DNA of 64,000 nt from Myxococcales bacterium (GTDB taxonomy: Bacteria > Myxococcota_A > Polyangia > Polyangiales > JAFGIB01), in assembly GCA_029880325.1 (NCBI GenBank), contig JAOUOP010000019.1, forward strand, positions 1 through 64,000. Reading direction: 5' to 3'. The stretch's first letter is position 1. The number at the start of each line of letters is the position of its first letter. Under the pieces are notes generated by a model. That model worked only from the letters and a program-made list of their open reading frames with translations. It ran no database searches and was not told the DNA's origin. The position numbers were made by a program, and so were the translations under genes. This document shows positions 49,224 through 57,593 of this stretch, piece after piece.

Positions 49224-50521
49224 GGTTTTTGCTGCGAGTGCTGCTGCTTTCGTCTCTGCTTGCGGGATGCAAGGCCTCGATCGAGGTGCTGCAACCGGAC
49301 GTGGTCGACGCCGCGATGCCGGATGCGGGCAAAGGCCCCATCGATGCGCCCGACCTGCCCGATGGGCCGTTGCCGTCTTCGGATGCAACCTGCGGCGGTT
49401 GCGCGGCGGGCCAGCTGTGCAGCGCCGGGAGCTGCGTCGAGCGGCGCGGGCTGACGATGGTCGAGGCCGGCCGCGTTCACACCTGTCTGATCGCAGACGG
49501 CCGTCTCTTTTGCTGGGGCGCAAACGAACACGGCGAGCTCGGCCTCGGCGACGTCGACGGGCGCCAGGGCATCTCGCGCGTCGGGGCGGCCAACGACTGG
49601 CTCGCGGTCTCGGGCGGCGAAGAGCACAGCTGTGGCCTGCGCGCACCAGGAAGGCTCTTTTGCTGGGGCGACAACAGCAAGGGTCAACTCGGAGTGGGCG
49701 ACACCGAAAGGCGCCCAAGTCCGACGCCGGTGGGCGCTGGCGATGACTGGGAGGCGATCTTCTGCGGCGGCGACAACTGCTGCGCCTTGCGCGACGCAGG
49801 CCGCCTCTACTGTTGGGGCGATAACCTGGAGGGCAAGCCCGGCCAGGACGACGGCTACTCCGAGCCCGACGTGCTCGAGCCCCGCGAAGTCGTCGGCGAC
49901 AGGCGCTACCGGGTCGTCGCCCTGGGCCAGGGACACGTCAACGCGATCACCGAGGCCGGCGAGCTTCTGGGCTGGGGGCGCACGCCGCAGGGCGAGACCG
50001 GCACCGGCGTCGTCCTGGGCCATCTGCGGGCGCCCATGGCGGTGGCGGTCGCAGCCGACTCGCGCTGGGTCAGCGTGGCCGCGGCCCAGCACCACAGCTG
50101 CGCTGTCGACGAAGACGGCGGGCTCTATTGTTGGGGCATGTCGGACTTCGGCGAGCTGGGCGGCGGCGTGGTCGACGACGTCAGCGTCGTGGCCACCCCG
50201 GCGCGCGTCGGTAGCGACAGCGACTGGGCGGCGGTGGCGGCCGGCTGGTTTCACTCCTGCGCAACCAAGCGCGACGGAAGGCTCCATTGCTGGGGCCGGG
50301 CCATCGAAGGGCAGCTAGGTCAGGGCGGTGGCGATCCGGTCCCGCAGCCAAATCTTGTCATGCCGGAGCTGGGCTGGAAGCCGCCGGTGCTGGGGGGCTT
50401 TCATAGCTGCGCTTTGACCGGCGACGGCGCCCTGTATTGCTGGGGGCAAAATAACCAGGGACAGCTGGGGCTCAGTGGGGTCGATCGAGTGCACGAGCCC
50501 ACCGAGGTGGTGATTCCGTGA
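49220..50521 (+). CDS. RCC1-repeat (seven-bladed propeller) lipoprotein
   Basis: A 433-residue lipoprotein starting with TTG inside the stop codon of the preceding gene. MRFLLRVLLLSSLLAGC gives signal peptide and lipobox; a short Cys motif (CGGCAAGQLCSAGSC) follows. Seven RCC1 units then come, each with CWG or GWG: GRLFCWGANEHGELG, GRLFCWGDNSKGQLG, GRLYCWGDNLEGKPG, GELLGWGRTPQGETG, GGLYCWGMSDFGELG, GRLHCWGRAIEGQLG and GALYCWGQNNQGQLG. Seven units make one closed propeller. RCC1-like lipoproteins are abundant in myxobacteria and are thought to bind proteins outside the cell. Location at the end of the sigma/FecR operon suggests controlled surface display. Confidence 0.9.
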   Translation: MRFLLRVLLLSSLLAGCKASIEVLQPDVVDAAMPDAGKGPIDAPDLPDGPLPSSDATCGGCAAGQLCSAGSCVERRGLTMVEAGRVHTCLIADGRLFCWGANEHGELGLGDVDGRQGISRVGAANDWLAVSGGEEHSCGLRAPGRLFCWGDNSKGQLGVGDTERRPSPTPVGAGDDWEAIFCGGDNCCALRDAGRLYCWGDNLEGKPGQDDGYSEPDVLEPREVVGDRRYRVVALGQGHVNAITEAGELLGWGRTPQGETGTGVVLGHLRAPMAVAVAADSRWVSVAAAQHHSCAVDEDGGLYCWGMSDFGELGGGVVDDVSVVATPARVGSDSDWAAVAAGWFHSCATKRDGRLHCWGRAIEGQLGQGGGDPVPQPNLVMPELGWKPPVLGGFHSCALTGDGALYCWGQNNQGQLGLSGVDRVHEPTEVVIP

Positions 50522-50692
50522 CTGGCTGTGGTCGACGCCACCTGTCGTGTGCCTCGTGGCCGTCTTTGTCTTCTCTTCGTCGACAATTCCCATCACGGAA
50601 ATCGCTGGGCTGGCAATATCGCATCGCTTTGCCGCATGGTCGGGACTCGCAGCCGCGATCCCAGGCGCAGCAGGAACCGGCTGCGGGGGGCG

Positions 50693-51436
50693 CTATTCGT
50701 GATCGATGCGGCGGTCGAACAGGGCCTGGACGTGGCGGGCGTTATTACCCTCGATGTGGTTGAGCCGCGCGAGCTGTTGGGGCGAGGCCTCGATGGCCTG
50801 CTCCATGACGAGCCAGTCGACTGCTTCGGTGTAGGGCGGCGTCGTGAGCGAGCCGCGGTAATGGTAGTGATGGTTGAGCGCCTCCAGCTCGAAGCAATCG
50901 GCCACGTTCACGCTGCCGGGGGGCAGCGCCTGCCAGTCGCCGCCGTCAGACGGAACCCGATCGATGAACTGGTCGATGAACGCGTTGGGCTTGCCCATCT
51001 TGAACAGCACGCCGATGACGACGTACTTGGGCGCGCCGTGTTCGCCGTCGTGGCGACTGACGACATGCATTTCCATCGGGTAGGTCACACCGTCGATCTG
51101 ATGCTCTGACGGCGTGTGGAAGTGCAGCTGCAGCAATTCGCTGTCTCGCCCGTCAAAGCGAACATATCCGCCCGCTGCGAAGCTCAGCTGCACCGAGTGC
51201 CCGGTGTGCTCCACTCGCTCGAGGCCACGGGCGGGCGGAGCAAACCGCAGGCGGTGGGTCCCCCGTACCGCGTCGTGGGTCAGAATATTCACGGGCGATT
51301 GCAGGAGCCCGTGGTCGAGGTCGGGCAGTGCGTACGGGGGGGCATCTTCGAGCGCGGTAACTTCTGCGGAGCGGGTGGCGCCGCAGATGGCCGTGAGCGC
51401 GGCTGCGATGCCCAGCACGGCAAGGGTTCGACGCAT
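50693..51436 (-). CDS. Periplasmic alpha-class carbonic anhydrase
   Basis: A 247-residue exported enzyme interconverting CO2 and bicarbonate. A signal peptide (LAVLGIAAALTAICGATRSA) precedes the alpha-CA fold. LLQSPVNIL matches the family QSPI[ND]I; zinc ligands are His105 and His107 in QLHFHTPSEH and His124 in MEMHVVSRHD; the C-terminal YHYRGSLTTPPYTEAVDWLV carries the Thr-Thr-Pro active-site loop. All three ligands and the gatekeeper Thr are present, so it should be active. It starts a two-gene unit with a rhodanese gene just upstream on the same strand (17-bp gap). Confidence 0.92.
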   Translation of the reverse strand: MRRTLAVLGIAAALTAICGATRSAEVTALEDAPPYALPDLDHGLLQSPVNILTHDAVRGTHRLRFAPPARGLERVEHTGHSVQLSFAAGGYVRFDGRDSELLQLHFHTPSEHQIDGVTYPMEMHVVSRHDGEHGAPKYVVIGVLFKMGKPNAFIDQFIDRVPSDGGDWQALPPGSVNVADCFELEALNHHYHYRGSLTTPPYTEAVDWLVMEQAIEASPQQLARLNHIEGNNARHVQALFDRRIDHE

Positions 51437-51453
51437 CGCTTGGGCCTTTGCAG

Positions 51454-51744
51454 CTACCAGGCATGCATCGGACCGATGTCGGTCACGCGGTAGCCAGCTG
51501 CGGTCAGCAGTTCACTGGCGTGGGCACTTCGGGCGCCGCTGCGGCAGTAGACGACCACATGCCGGCCGCGCTTGCCCAGCTCCTGCAGCCGGCCGTTCAG
51601 CTCCTGAACGGGGATGTTGTAGGAGCCGGGGATGTTGCCCTGGGCGTACTCCGGCACCGAGCGCACATCGAGCAACAACGCGCCCTGCTCCACCAACTTT
51701 CGGGCCGCATGGGGGCGCCGCGCGCCCAAGATCGAATTCAGCAT
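51454..51744 (-). CDS. Single-domain rhodanese-like sulfurtransferase
   Basis: A 96-residue protein with one rhodanese domain: ALLLDVRSVPEYAQGNIPGS is the conserved start, NIPVQELNGRLQELGK follows, and the active-site loop is VVYCRSGARSAHASELL with the catalytic Cys67. Small rhodaneses carry persulfide sulfur on this Cys. No signal peptide, so cytoplasmic. Starts 17 bp upstream of the carbonic anhydrase gene. The two enzymes work in different compartments, so co-transcription does not mean joint chemistry. Confidence 0.9.
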   Translation of the reverse strand: MLNSILGARRPHAARKLVEQGALLLDVRSVPEYAQGNIPGSYNIPVQELNGRLQELGKRGRHVVVYCRSGARSAHASELLTAAGYRVTDIGPMHAW

Positions 51745-51987
51745 CGCTCCTCACTTTCCTTCGGGGTTCGGGATTCACCCGGTAGGAGCCGCGGGCGCCG
51801 AAAAGGATTCGCCAGGGCACGAAAGAATTCTCTCGAGCCGCCAAAATCGCTGCCGGAACGCTTCCGGGAGCGTGCAGCCCGGGGAAGCTGTCAGAACGTC
51901 TTTCGCCAGGACGATTTTCGCCGGTGCGGGTGCTTCGTCGACTCGCGAGGACGACCTCCCGACGGGCGCAGCCACACCCCGCTTCGC

Positions 51988-53157
51988 TCACTCCGGTCCC
52001 ACGACTCCGCAGGGGAAGGTGGCGGTGAGGCTGCGACCGTCCATCAGGCCGTCGCAGGCGCTGCCGTGCAGGCTGATGCTGCTTTCGCCGGTGACGCTGA
52101 AGCCGTTTGCTGGATCGCAATCGAGCGGGTTTGGACCGAGCAGGACGGTGCCCATCTGACAGGCCCCGTCGAGGTCGGTGATGCGGCCGCCCTCAAGGGT
52201 GATGTCGCAGCTGGCCACCGAGGCGGTCCCTTGGATGATCGAGGCGAAGGCGGCCTCGAGGTCCTGGGGGTTTTCCGGGTTGATGCTGGTGCCTTGACCG
52301 GCGGCCGCCAACTGGTCGTTGTAGGCGGAGCCGCCGGGCTGTACCGATACGACGTGGGTGCGAACGCCCTGGCCGGCCCACTTGGTGGCGATCTGGAATG
52401 CGTCGGCGACGACTCCCGTTCCGTCCGGCGTCAGAAGACCCGGAACGCAGGTGGAGCCACCGTCGGTCAGGAATAGGATGGCGGTGGAGCCTTCGAGCTG
52501 ATCGATGTAGTCGGTCAGGACGCGGTCGGCCTCCATGAAGGCGAACTCGATGGGCGTACCGATGCCGAAATTTGGGTTGCTGCCGAATTGCTGCCAGGTC
52601 GGTAGCCACTCGGTGGACTTGAGCCAGCTGATATTCGGCGGCTGCTCGAAGGGCAGCACGGGATCGCACAGCAGGGTCAGACCACTGGGAAAGAGAATCG
52701 TCGCAAGGGTGAGCGGGTCGTGGCACGCCATGCCGTCCGGATCGGCCGCCCCCGCCGGGCAGGTGTAGGGCTCGACGGCGGCGACCAGCGCTGCGTTGGC
52801 CGCCGCGAAGCGCTGCATGCCGTTGAAGTCCGTGTCCTCCATGCTGCCGGAACGATCGAAGACGACGAGGATGTTGCCGGGAGAGAACTCCACCCTCGGC
52901 GTGATCTGAACGGCACCACAGTTGGGCTGATCGAAGACCGAGGTACCGGCCGTGCCAGATCCGCCGGGCGCGACCGGGCCGTCCCCGAAGCTGCCCGCAC
53001 CGCCTCCGGATATGGCGTCGGTTTCCGGGTTGTTGAACTCACCGCTCTGGCCGCTCGCCTGCGAAGACCCTGATTTGCGCGTCGAACCGGAGTCCGCAGC
53101 GCAACCGATGACCAGCGCCAGCAATGCAATCCAGACGGATATCGTACACAGTTTCAT
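51988..53157 (-). CDS. von Willebrand factor A-domain lipoprotein (second copy)
   Basis: A 389-residue lipoprotein. Signal peptide TISVWIALLALVIGC with lipobox, then a Ser/Gly-rich linker. The vWA domain begins NILVVFDRSGSMEDTDF, a complete MIDAS, with later loops GIGTPIEFAFMEADRVL and TAILFLTDGGSTC. The C-terminal Cys module (SCDITLEGGRITDLDGACQM, LDCDPANGFSVTG, SISLHGSACDGLMDGRSLTA) matches in layout the other vWA lipoprotein at 21442-22551; the two are diverged paralogues. Extra Cys in the vWA (YTCPAGAADPDGMACHD, LLCDPVLP) suggest disulfides. Probably on the cell surface. Confidence 0.85.
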   Translation of the reverse strand: MKLCTISVWIALLALVIGCAADSGSTRKSGSSQASGQSGEFNNPETDAISGGGAGSFGDGPVAPGGSGTAGTSVFDQPNCGAVQITPRVEFSPGNILVVFDRSGSMEDTDFNGMQRFAAANAALVAAVEPYTCPAGAADPDGMACHDPLTLATILFPSGLTLLCDPVLPFEQPPNISWLKSTEWLPTWQQFGSNPNFGIGTPIEFAFMEADRVLTDYIDQLEGSTAILFLTDGGSTCVPGLLTPDGTGVVADAFQIATKWAGQGVRTHVVSVQPGGSAYNDQLAAAGQGTSINPENPQDLEAAFASIIQGTASVASCDITLEGGRITDLDGACQMGTVLLGPNPLDCDPANGFSVTGESSISLHGSACDGLMDGRSLTATFPCGVVGPE

Positions 53158-53374
53158 GACACACTCCTACACCCGGCCGTTCCGCAAGCCAGCCCAAGCC
53201 CGAACACGGCTTAGAAGCCGCCAGCGTCTACCATAGCAGCTTTGTGCCGCGGTCCCCTGCGGGCCCTTTGGTTTTGCGCATCCCGCGACCAACGCGAGCG
53301 ATGGGTCGGAAAAGCATGATCATGAGCTTGGTGGCTCCCCTTTCAAGGAACACCAAACGCCCTACAAAGCGTAC

Positions 53375-54247
53375 TTGGCGAGGGCTGCCGAAAGCTGCGA
53401 CAGTCAGTGCTCCGTACGGTGGGTCTTGGCCGAGCTGATCAACGCAAGAGGCGAAGTATGTGGACACGCTCACTCGTTTCCCGTTGCCGGCGCTCGCCAT
53501 GCCCTTCACCTGGTATGGGGCGATGTGACCGGTGGTCATCCGGAGCCATCGCAGGCGAACAAGGTTGTCCAATCCCTGGTCGCGCGCTGTTTGGCCGAGG
53601 GAGCGCGAGCGATAGGCGCGCGGGTGATCACCACGGAGGCAGGTTTGGACGCTTCCGTGGTCAGCGCGCGAGCGGCGTGGCAAAGGAACGTCCTCGAGGG
53701 CCTCGGATTCGAGCAGCAAGCCAAGCGCGTCGAATATCGGCTGCCGCTGGTCGACGCCATCGCCCGACTCGAAGCGTTTCACAGCGCTGCTCGCCTTCGT
53801 TGGATCCCGATCGAGACCAAGCCTGGAAAGGAACTCGAACGCGCTGCCGGTGTCCTGTCGGCGGTCCACGCCGGGTCGCCGGGTAGCAGCGAAGACGACG
53901 ATCCCCTCGAGCATCTGCTCTCACGTCAAATTGACGCGGAGCGGTCCCTACCACCGCAATCCCTGCAGATCGGGGTCTTGGACGAACGTGAGGTGGCGCT
54001 GGTGGCTCCGAGCGTCGCTCCGGCGACGGGGTGGTCCAGCCTCTATACCGTCGGCGTCCTACCCGCCTATCGGCGCCAGCGACTGGGAGCGGAAGCTGTG
54101 CTTCACGGTCTTCGCGCGATGTTGTCGATGGGAGGGATCACCTACCACGACGGAACCGACGCCAACAATCACGCGATGCTCACCCTCTTTGACAAGATGG
54201 ACGCGCCGCGTTACCGAAAAATGGAGCAGTGGGTGCTATCCCGTTGA
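53375..54247 (+). CDS. GNAT-family acetyltransferase-like protein, apparently two GNAT lobes
   Basis: A 290-residue frame starting at TTG. The C-terminal half has a good GNAT acetyl-CoA site: SLYTVGVLPAYRRQRLGAEA followed by VLHGLRAMLSMGGI and NNHAMLTLFDKMDAPRYRKM. The N-terminal half (DVTGGHPEP ... ANKVVQSLVARCLAEGARAI ... AWQRNVLEGLGFEQQAKRVE) looks like an incomplete GNAT lobe, so a two-domain protein is likely. No convincing ribosome site supports the TTG start, and the first beta strands of lobe one are missing, so the start may have been lost. Substrate unknown. Confidence 0.6.
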   Translation: MARAAESCDSQCSVRWVLAELINARGEVCGHAHSFPVAGARHALHLVWGDVTGGHPEPSQANKVVQSLVARCLAEGARAIGARVITTEAGLDASVVSARAAWQRNVLEGLGFEQQAKRVEYRLPLVDAIARLEAFHSAARLRWIPIETKPGKELERAAGVLSAVHAGSPGSSEDDDPLEHLLSRQIDAERSLPPQSLQIGVLDEREVALVAPSVAPATGWSSLYTVGVLPAYRRQRLGAEAVLHGLRAMLSMGGITYHDGTDANNHAMLTLFDKMDAPRYRKMEQWVLSR

Positions 54248-54745
54248 GCTTCCGGGATCGAACCACTCTCCCTCCGCCGGCAGGTAGCCCTCGATGCAGC
54301 TGTCGCGGCTCTCTCCGGTGACGCCGGTGTTGTGCACGCGTACAACGCCGTCACCGATCGTGGGTTTGCAGGGGCCTTGCACGCGTTCGGTCTCGGTGCA
54401 GGCGTCGAGTACATACGGCTGACCTTGATCGAAGTGACTGCCGTCGCGGGTGCCGCAGTCACGTTCCGTGTAGCCCCACTCGCATTCACACTTCCGCTTG
54501 CCGTCCATGTCCAGGCCGACATAGCTACCATGGGCTGCGCAGGCATCCTGTGGCATGCGATGACGACACAAGCCTTCCTTCACACTCCTACGGTGTTTCA
54601 GTCGCGTCGGCGCTGCAACTGCCGTGACGGCCATAGGTGACGCTCGGGCGGGCGCCTGATTCATCCACGGCCACTTTGAAATGGTCATTTCCTCACACCG
54701 ACGCCGCGGCACAAGGCAGTTGCCTCCGGGTGAGAAAATGACCAT
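54236..54745 (-). CDS. Small protein fragment with an EGF-like motif
   Basis: The frame contains DACAAHGSYVGLDMDGKRKC followed by ECEWGYTERDCG, a good EGF-type pattern (C..HG.......C.C..GY....C), and a tail with two more Cys pairs (LDACTETERVQGPC, DSCIEGYLPAEGEW). There is no signal peptide at the start of the frame and the first ATG lies inside an inverted repeat, so the protein probably begins later, or this is the 3' end of a truncated surface-protein gene. It overlaps the convergent GNAT gene by 12 bp. Confidence 0.35.
   Translation of the reverse strand: MVIFSPGGNCLVPRRRCEEMTISKWPWMNQAPARASPMAVTAVAAPTRLKHRRSVKEGLCRHRMPQDACAAHGSYVGLDMDGKRKCECEWGYTERDCGTRDGSHFDQGQPYVLDACTETERVQGPCKPTIGDGVVRVHNTGVTGESRDSCIEGYLPAEGEWFDPGSSTG
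54681..54745. repeat. 16-bp inverted repeat with short loop
   Basis: atggtcatttcctcac (54681-54696) pairs with gtgagaaaatgaccat (54730-54745) with one mismatch, and the stem extends by ccg/cgg inward. Loop of about 30 nt. It lies 80 bp before the EGF/LamG-like lipoprotein gene. No T-run follows on either strand, so it is more likely an operator-type or mobile palindrome than a terminator. Confidence 0.6.
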
Positions 54746-54823
54746 CGCCCAAGGCGCGCGCGGGCAGCAGCATAGGCAGTCGGCAGGGCGGCGCGCGGAT
54801 CGCCGCCGCCGAGGGAGAACGAC

Positions 54824-56422
54824 ATGACGGAACTACGTAATTTGACTGTATTGCTGATGATGCTCTTGCTACTTTTGACTGGCGCGGGCTGTGGCGACGA
54901 CTCCGGGAGTGATTCGACGGGCGACGACGGCTCGGCGGGCTCGGCCGGAGGCGAAGCTGGCGGCGGGGCTGGCACCAGCGGAGAAAATACCGACGCCGGC
55001 AACAATGCCGACAGCACGCAAAGCCTGAGCGACGTGGGTGCGGTGGACGGCGGCACCACCGATGCCCCCGCTGAAGTCGTCTGCGCCGACGGTGAGCAGG
55101 ACAATGACGCTGACGGCGAGTGCAGCGCAGCATGCTCGGATGCGGTCGACTGTGGCGCCGGCGTCTGCTCCGACGCGACCGGCGCGATCTCCTGCTTGTG
55201 CGACGTCGGTTACATCGGTGACGCCTGCGACACCTGCGCCACAGGTCACGAGGGCAGCGGCTGCGGAACCTGCTCGTCGGGATTCATCGCCTCCCAGCGA
55301 ACCGAAGGCGCCTGCATCGAGGATCCCTGCGCCAGCGTGGAGTGCGGCAACACCGGTTCGTGCGCCGTGGAGGACGACGCCGCGGTTTGCGTCTGCGATC
55401 TGGGCTTCGCCGGCGACGCCTGCAATATCTGCGCGGACGGCTACGAGGGTACGGCCTGTGATACCTGCGCGGCAGACTACAGCAAGGTCGACGCAGGCTG
55501 CGTTCCCGATGTCTGCGTGGGCAAGGACTGCGGCAACGGAAGTTGCCTGTTCCAGGCACCCGACACGGCCGTCTGCGAGTGCGATGCCGGCTACCAAGGA
55601 GACGCCTGCGACAGCTGCGAGCTCGGCTACTTGATGAAGGACGGAGCGTGCGTGCTCGAGCTGCCGGTTCAAAACGATTCGCTGACCTTTTGGATCGACA
55701 TGCTGAGCCCAACGCAGCAGAAGTTGACTACCGAGGCCAACGAGGTGTTGCTGCTACGTTCCGAGACGCCGGGCGGCGGCCAAAAGGACGCACTCTACGA
55801 TCTGGTCGACGCCACCCGCGCCCCCACCTTCGCATCGGGCGCCAGTCTGAGCTTCCTGAAGTTCGATGGCGACGACTTCCTGAAGGTCGAAGACATCGAC
55901 CTCGGCGCCCGCGGCTACACGATCTTCATCGCGATGGCGCCCGATACCGCGGGCGGCAACATGGCGGCGCTGGCCGCGGTGGGCACCAGTAACGACGCCC
56001 ACCACGGTATGCTATTGCGCTCCCAGGCGGGTGGAACGCAAGTGCGCTACGTGCACCGCAACCCGCTGGGCATCTCGGGCGGCGACAATCTGCTGCTCGA
56101 GGACATCGCCGCACGCGAGGCCTTCGACCCCTACCAGGTCGCCGTGGCCGAACGCCGTCTCGACGGCGACGCCATCATCCAGCGCCTCTTCGTCGGCGAT
56201 CAGGAGCAGTTTAGCAGCACCTCCGACGGGGGCTTCGGGTCGACCACGCTCGACCTGCTCATCGGCCAGCAAGACGGCGCGGGCAATAACCCCTTCGTCG
56301 GCAACATCGGTGAGATCATCATCTTCGACGGCGAGATCTCCGTGGATGAGCGCGCTCAGGTCAAAGCTTATCTCGAGAAGAAATGGGTTCCCAAGCTGAA
56401 GATCGGCGGGTTCAAGTTGTAA
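54824..56422 (+). CDS. EGF-repeat lipoprotein with C-terminal LamG/ConA-like domain
   Basis: A 532-residue lipoprotein. LTVLLMMLLLLLTGAGC is the signal peptide with lipobox. A Gly/Asp/Ala linker leads to a Cys-rich region (residues about 85-290) with EGF/laminin-EGF-type units: VCSDATGAISCLCDVGYIGD, ACDTCATGHEGSGCGTC, GSCAVEDDAAVCVCDLGFAG, NGSCLFQAPDTAVCECDAGY. The last 240 residues look like a jelly-roll domain (LTFWIDMLSPTQQKL, LSFLKFDGDDFLKV, YTIFIAMAPDTAGGN, LDLLIGQQDGAGN, NIGEIIIFDGEISVDERAQV), typical of LamG/concanavalin-like carbohydrate-binding folds. A strong hairpin terminator follows. Probable surface adhesion or polysaccharide-binding protein. Confidence 0.85.
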   Translation: MTELRNLTVLLMMLLLLLTGAGCGDDSGSDSTGDDGSAGSAGGEAGGGAGTSGENTDAGNNADSTQSLSDVGAVDGGTTDAPAEVVCADGEQDNDADGECSAACSDAVDCGAGVCSDATGAISCLCDVGYIGDACDTCATGHEGSGCGTCSSGFIASQRTEGACIEDPCASVECGNTGSCAVEDDAAVCVCDLGFAGDACNICADGYEGTACDTCAADYSKVDAGCVPDVCVGKDCGNGSCLFQAPDTAVCECDAGYQGDACDSCELGYLMKDGACVLELPVQNDSLTFWIDMLSPTQQKLTTEANEVLLLRSETPGGGQKDALYDLVDATRAPTFASGASLSFLKFDGDDFLKVEDIDLGARGYTIFIAMAPDTAGGNMAALAAVGTSNDAHHGMLLRSQAGGTQVRYVHRNPLGISGGDNLLLEDIAAREAFDPYQVAVAERRLDGDAIIQRLFVGDQEQFSSTSDGGFGSTTLDLLIGQQDGAGNNPFVGNIGEIIIFDGEISVDERAQVKAYLEKKWVPKLKIGGFKL

Positions 56423-56443
56423 CCCCACGCCCCGTGCCCAATC

Positions 56444-56475
56444 GGCCCGGTCGCTCCCGTAGCGGCCGGGCCTTT
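56444..56475 (+). terminator. Hairpin terminator after the EGF/LamG gene
   Basis: ggcccggtcgct pairs with agcggccgggcc (one G-T wobble) around a short loop, followed by ttt. It begins 21 bp after the stop codon and fits a rho-independent terminator with a short T-run. Confidence 0.75.
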
Positions 56476-56504
56476 GGGCGTAGGAGCCGAACTTGTCGTT
56501 CTCC

Positions 56505-56550
56505 AAAAAGGGCCGCGCCCGGGCCCATCAATCCGGGGCCCGGGCGCGGC
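56505..56550 (-). terminator. Hairpin terminator of the LuxR operon
   Basis: gccgcgcccgggccc (56512-56526) and its exact complement (56536-56550) flank a 9-nt loop; on the minus strand the stem is followed by ctttttg. It is placed about 60 bp past the stop of the LuxR-type gene and is the best terminator in the window. Confidence 0.85.
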
Positions 56551-56553
56551 ACT

Positions 56554-56598
56554 CCCTGGGGGGTCCCAAAGGCGAAAGCTGCTGGCCGACCCCCAGGG
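56554..56598. repeat. Additional inverted repeat near the LuxR gene end
   Basis: ccctggggggtc (56554-56565) and gacccccaggg (56588-56598) are complements apart from one extra g. It lies between the terminator and the LuxR gene stop codon and could help stabilise the mRNA end. Confidence 0.5.
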
Positions 56599-56609
56599 TT
56601 CCGAGGGTT

Positions 56610-57593
56610 TCAAGCATGTCCGGCGCGCTCGAGCTGGGTGTAAAGCGTGACCAGGGCGACGCGATCGCAGACGCCGATCTTGCGCAGGATCCGCGCCACG
56701 TGGTTTTCGGCGGCCGACTCGGAGATGCCCAGGTCGAAGGCGATTTCCTTGGTGCTGCGGGCCTGCCCGACCATCCGGGCGATGCGCGCTTCCACCGGCG
56801 TCAGTGCGCGCATGGACCAGCAGCCCTCGAGCGCAGGTGTGAGCACGACCGTGCGTCGCCCCGCGTCGTCGAATTGATCGACCAGCCAGAGCCGCCCGGT
56901 GGAGAGCTTGGCCCATACGCTCAGGGCTTCGCCGTCATCGTCGCGAACCACGGCCGCCCGCGCGCGCTCGCGTTTGCTGACCACCTCCGAGATGTCGTCG
57001 AGGTCGCGCTCCAACTCCCGGTCACCGAGGTGTTGGCAGCGTCCCTGCGTATCGAAGGCAGCGCTCGCCAGGCTCTCGACGCTGCGACCCGAGAGGGCCT
57101 TGCGCAACGCCAGGCTGCTGACCAGGGCATGGCGCAGGGCGCGCAGATCGCGCCGCACCGAATCGGCGATCGGTGCGGTCTCGGTCGAGCACATCGCCAA
57201 GCCCGTTCCGTCCTCGAGCGTGGCAATGATGCCGAAGCCGTCGCAAACTCGAAGCTTGCGCCAACTTTCGGCCACCTCGTCGGGCACATTCCCGTTCCAC
57301 CAGTGCAGCGCGGTACTCACGGTTGCGCGGGCCGTGGGCGACGGCGCACCCTCGAGGGGCCCGAAGCCACGCAGGGTCTCGAAGCTCAGGGGCTCGGGCA
57401 GCGCGGCTCCCGACGTAAACGCGCTTCGCAGCCGCCGCCCGTCCTCGCGCTCGGTGTAGGTGAAGCCGGCGGTGGCACGGGTTTTGGGGCGTACCTCCGA
57501 AAGCTCTCCGCAGAGCCGCTGCAGCCAGTCCTTTTCCTTCGACCTCAAGTCGCTCGCCGCGTCGGCGAGCCTTACGACCGCGTCCCTTCGCAT
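56610..57593 (-). CDS. LuxR-type transcriptional regulator, large
   Basis: A 327-residue regulator. The C-terminal LuxR helix-turn-helix is clear: RALTPVEARIARMVGQARST followed by KEIAFDLGISESAAENHVAR and ILRKIGVCDRVALV. The N-terminal 250 residues carry no receiver domain; they include GFTYTEREDGRRLRSAFTSG, VCDGFGIIATLEDGTGLAMC and ARAAVVRDDDGEALSVWAKL, which may be a GAF/PAS-like sensing region. Starts at ATG 57593 and overlaps the end of the small LuxR gene by 22 bp. The frame opens further upstream but in the small gene's coding region. Confidence 0.8.
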   Translation of the reverse strand: MRRDAVVRLADAASDLRSKEKDWLQRLCGELSEVRPKTRATAGFTYTEREDGRRLRSAFTSGAALPEPLSFETLRGFGPLEGAPSPTARATVSTALHWWNGNVPDEVAESWRKLRVCDGFGIIATLEDGTGLAMCSTETAPIADSVRRDLRALRHALVSSLALRKALSGRSVESLASAAFDTQGRCQHLGDRELERDLDDISEVVSKRERARAAVVRDDDGEALSVWAKLSTGRLWLVDQFDDAGRRTVVLTPALEGCWSMRALTPVEARIARMVGQARSTKEIAFDLGISESAAENHVARILRKIGVCDRVALVTLYTQLERAGHA

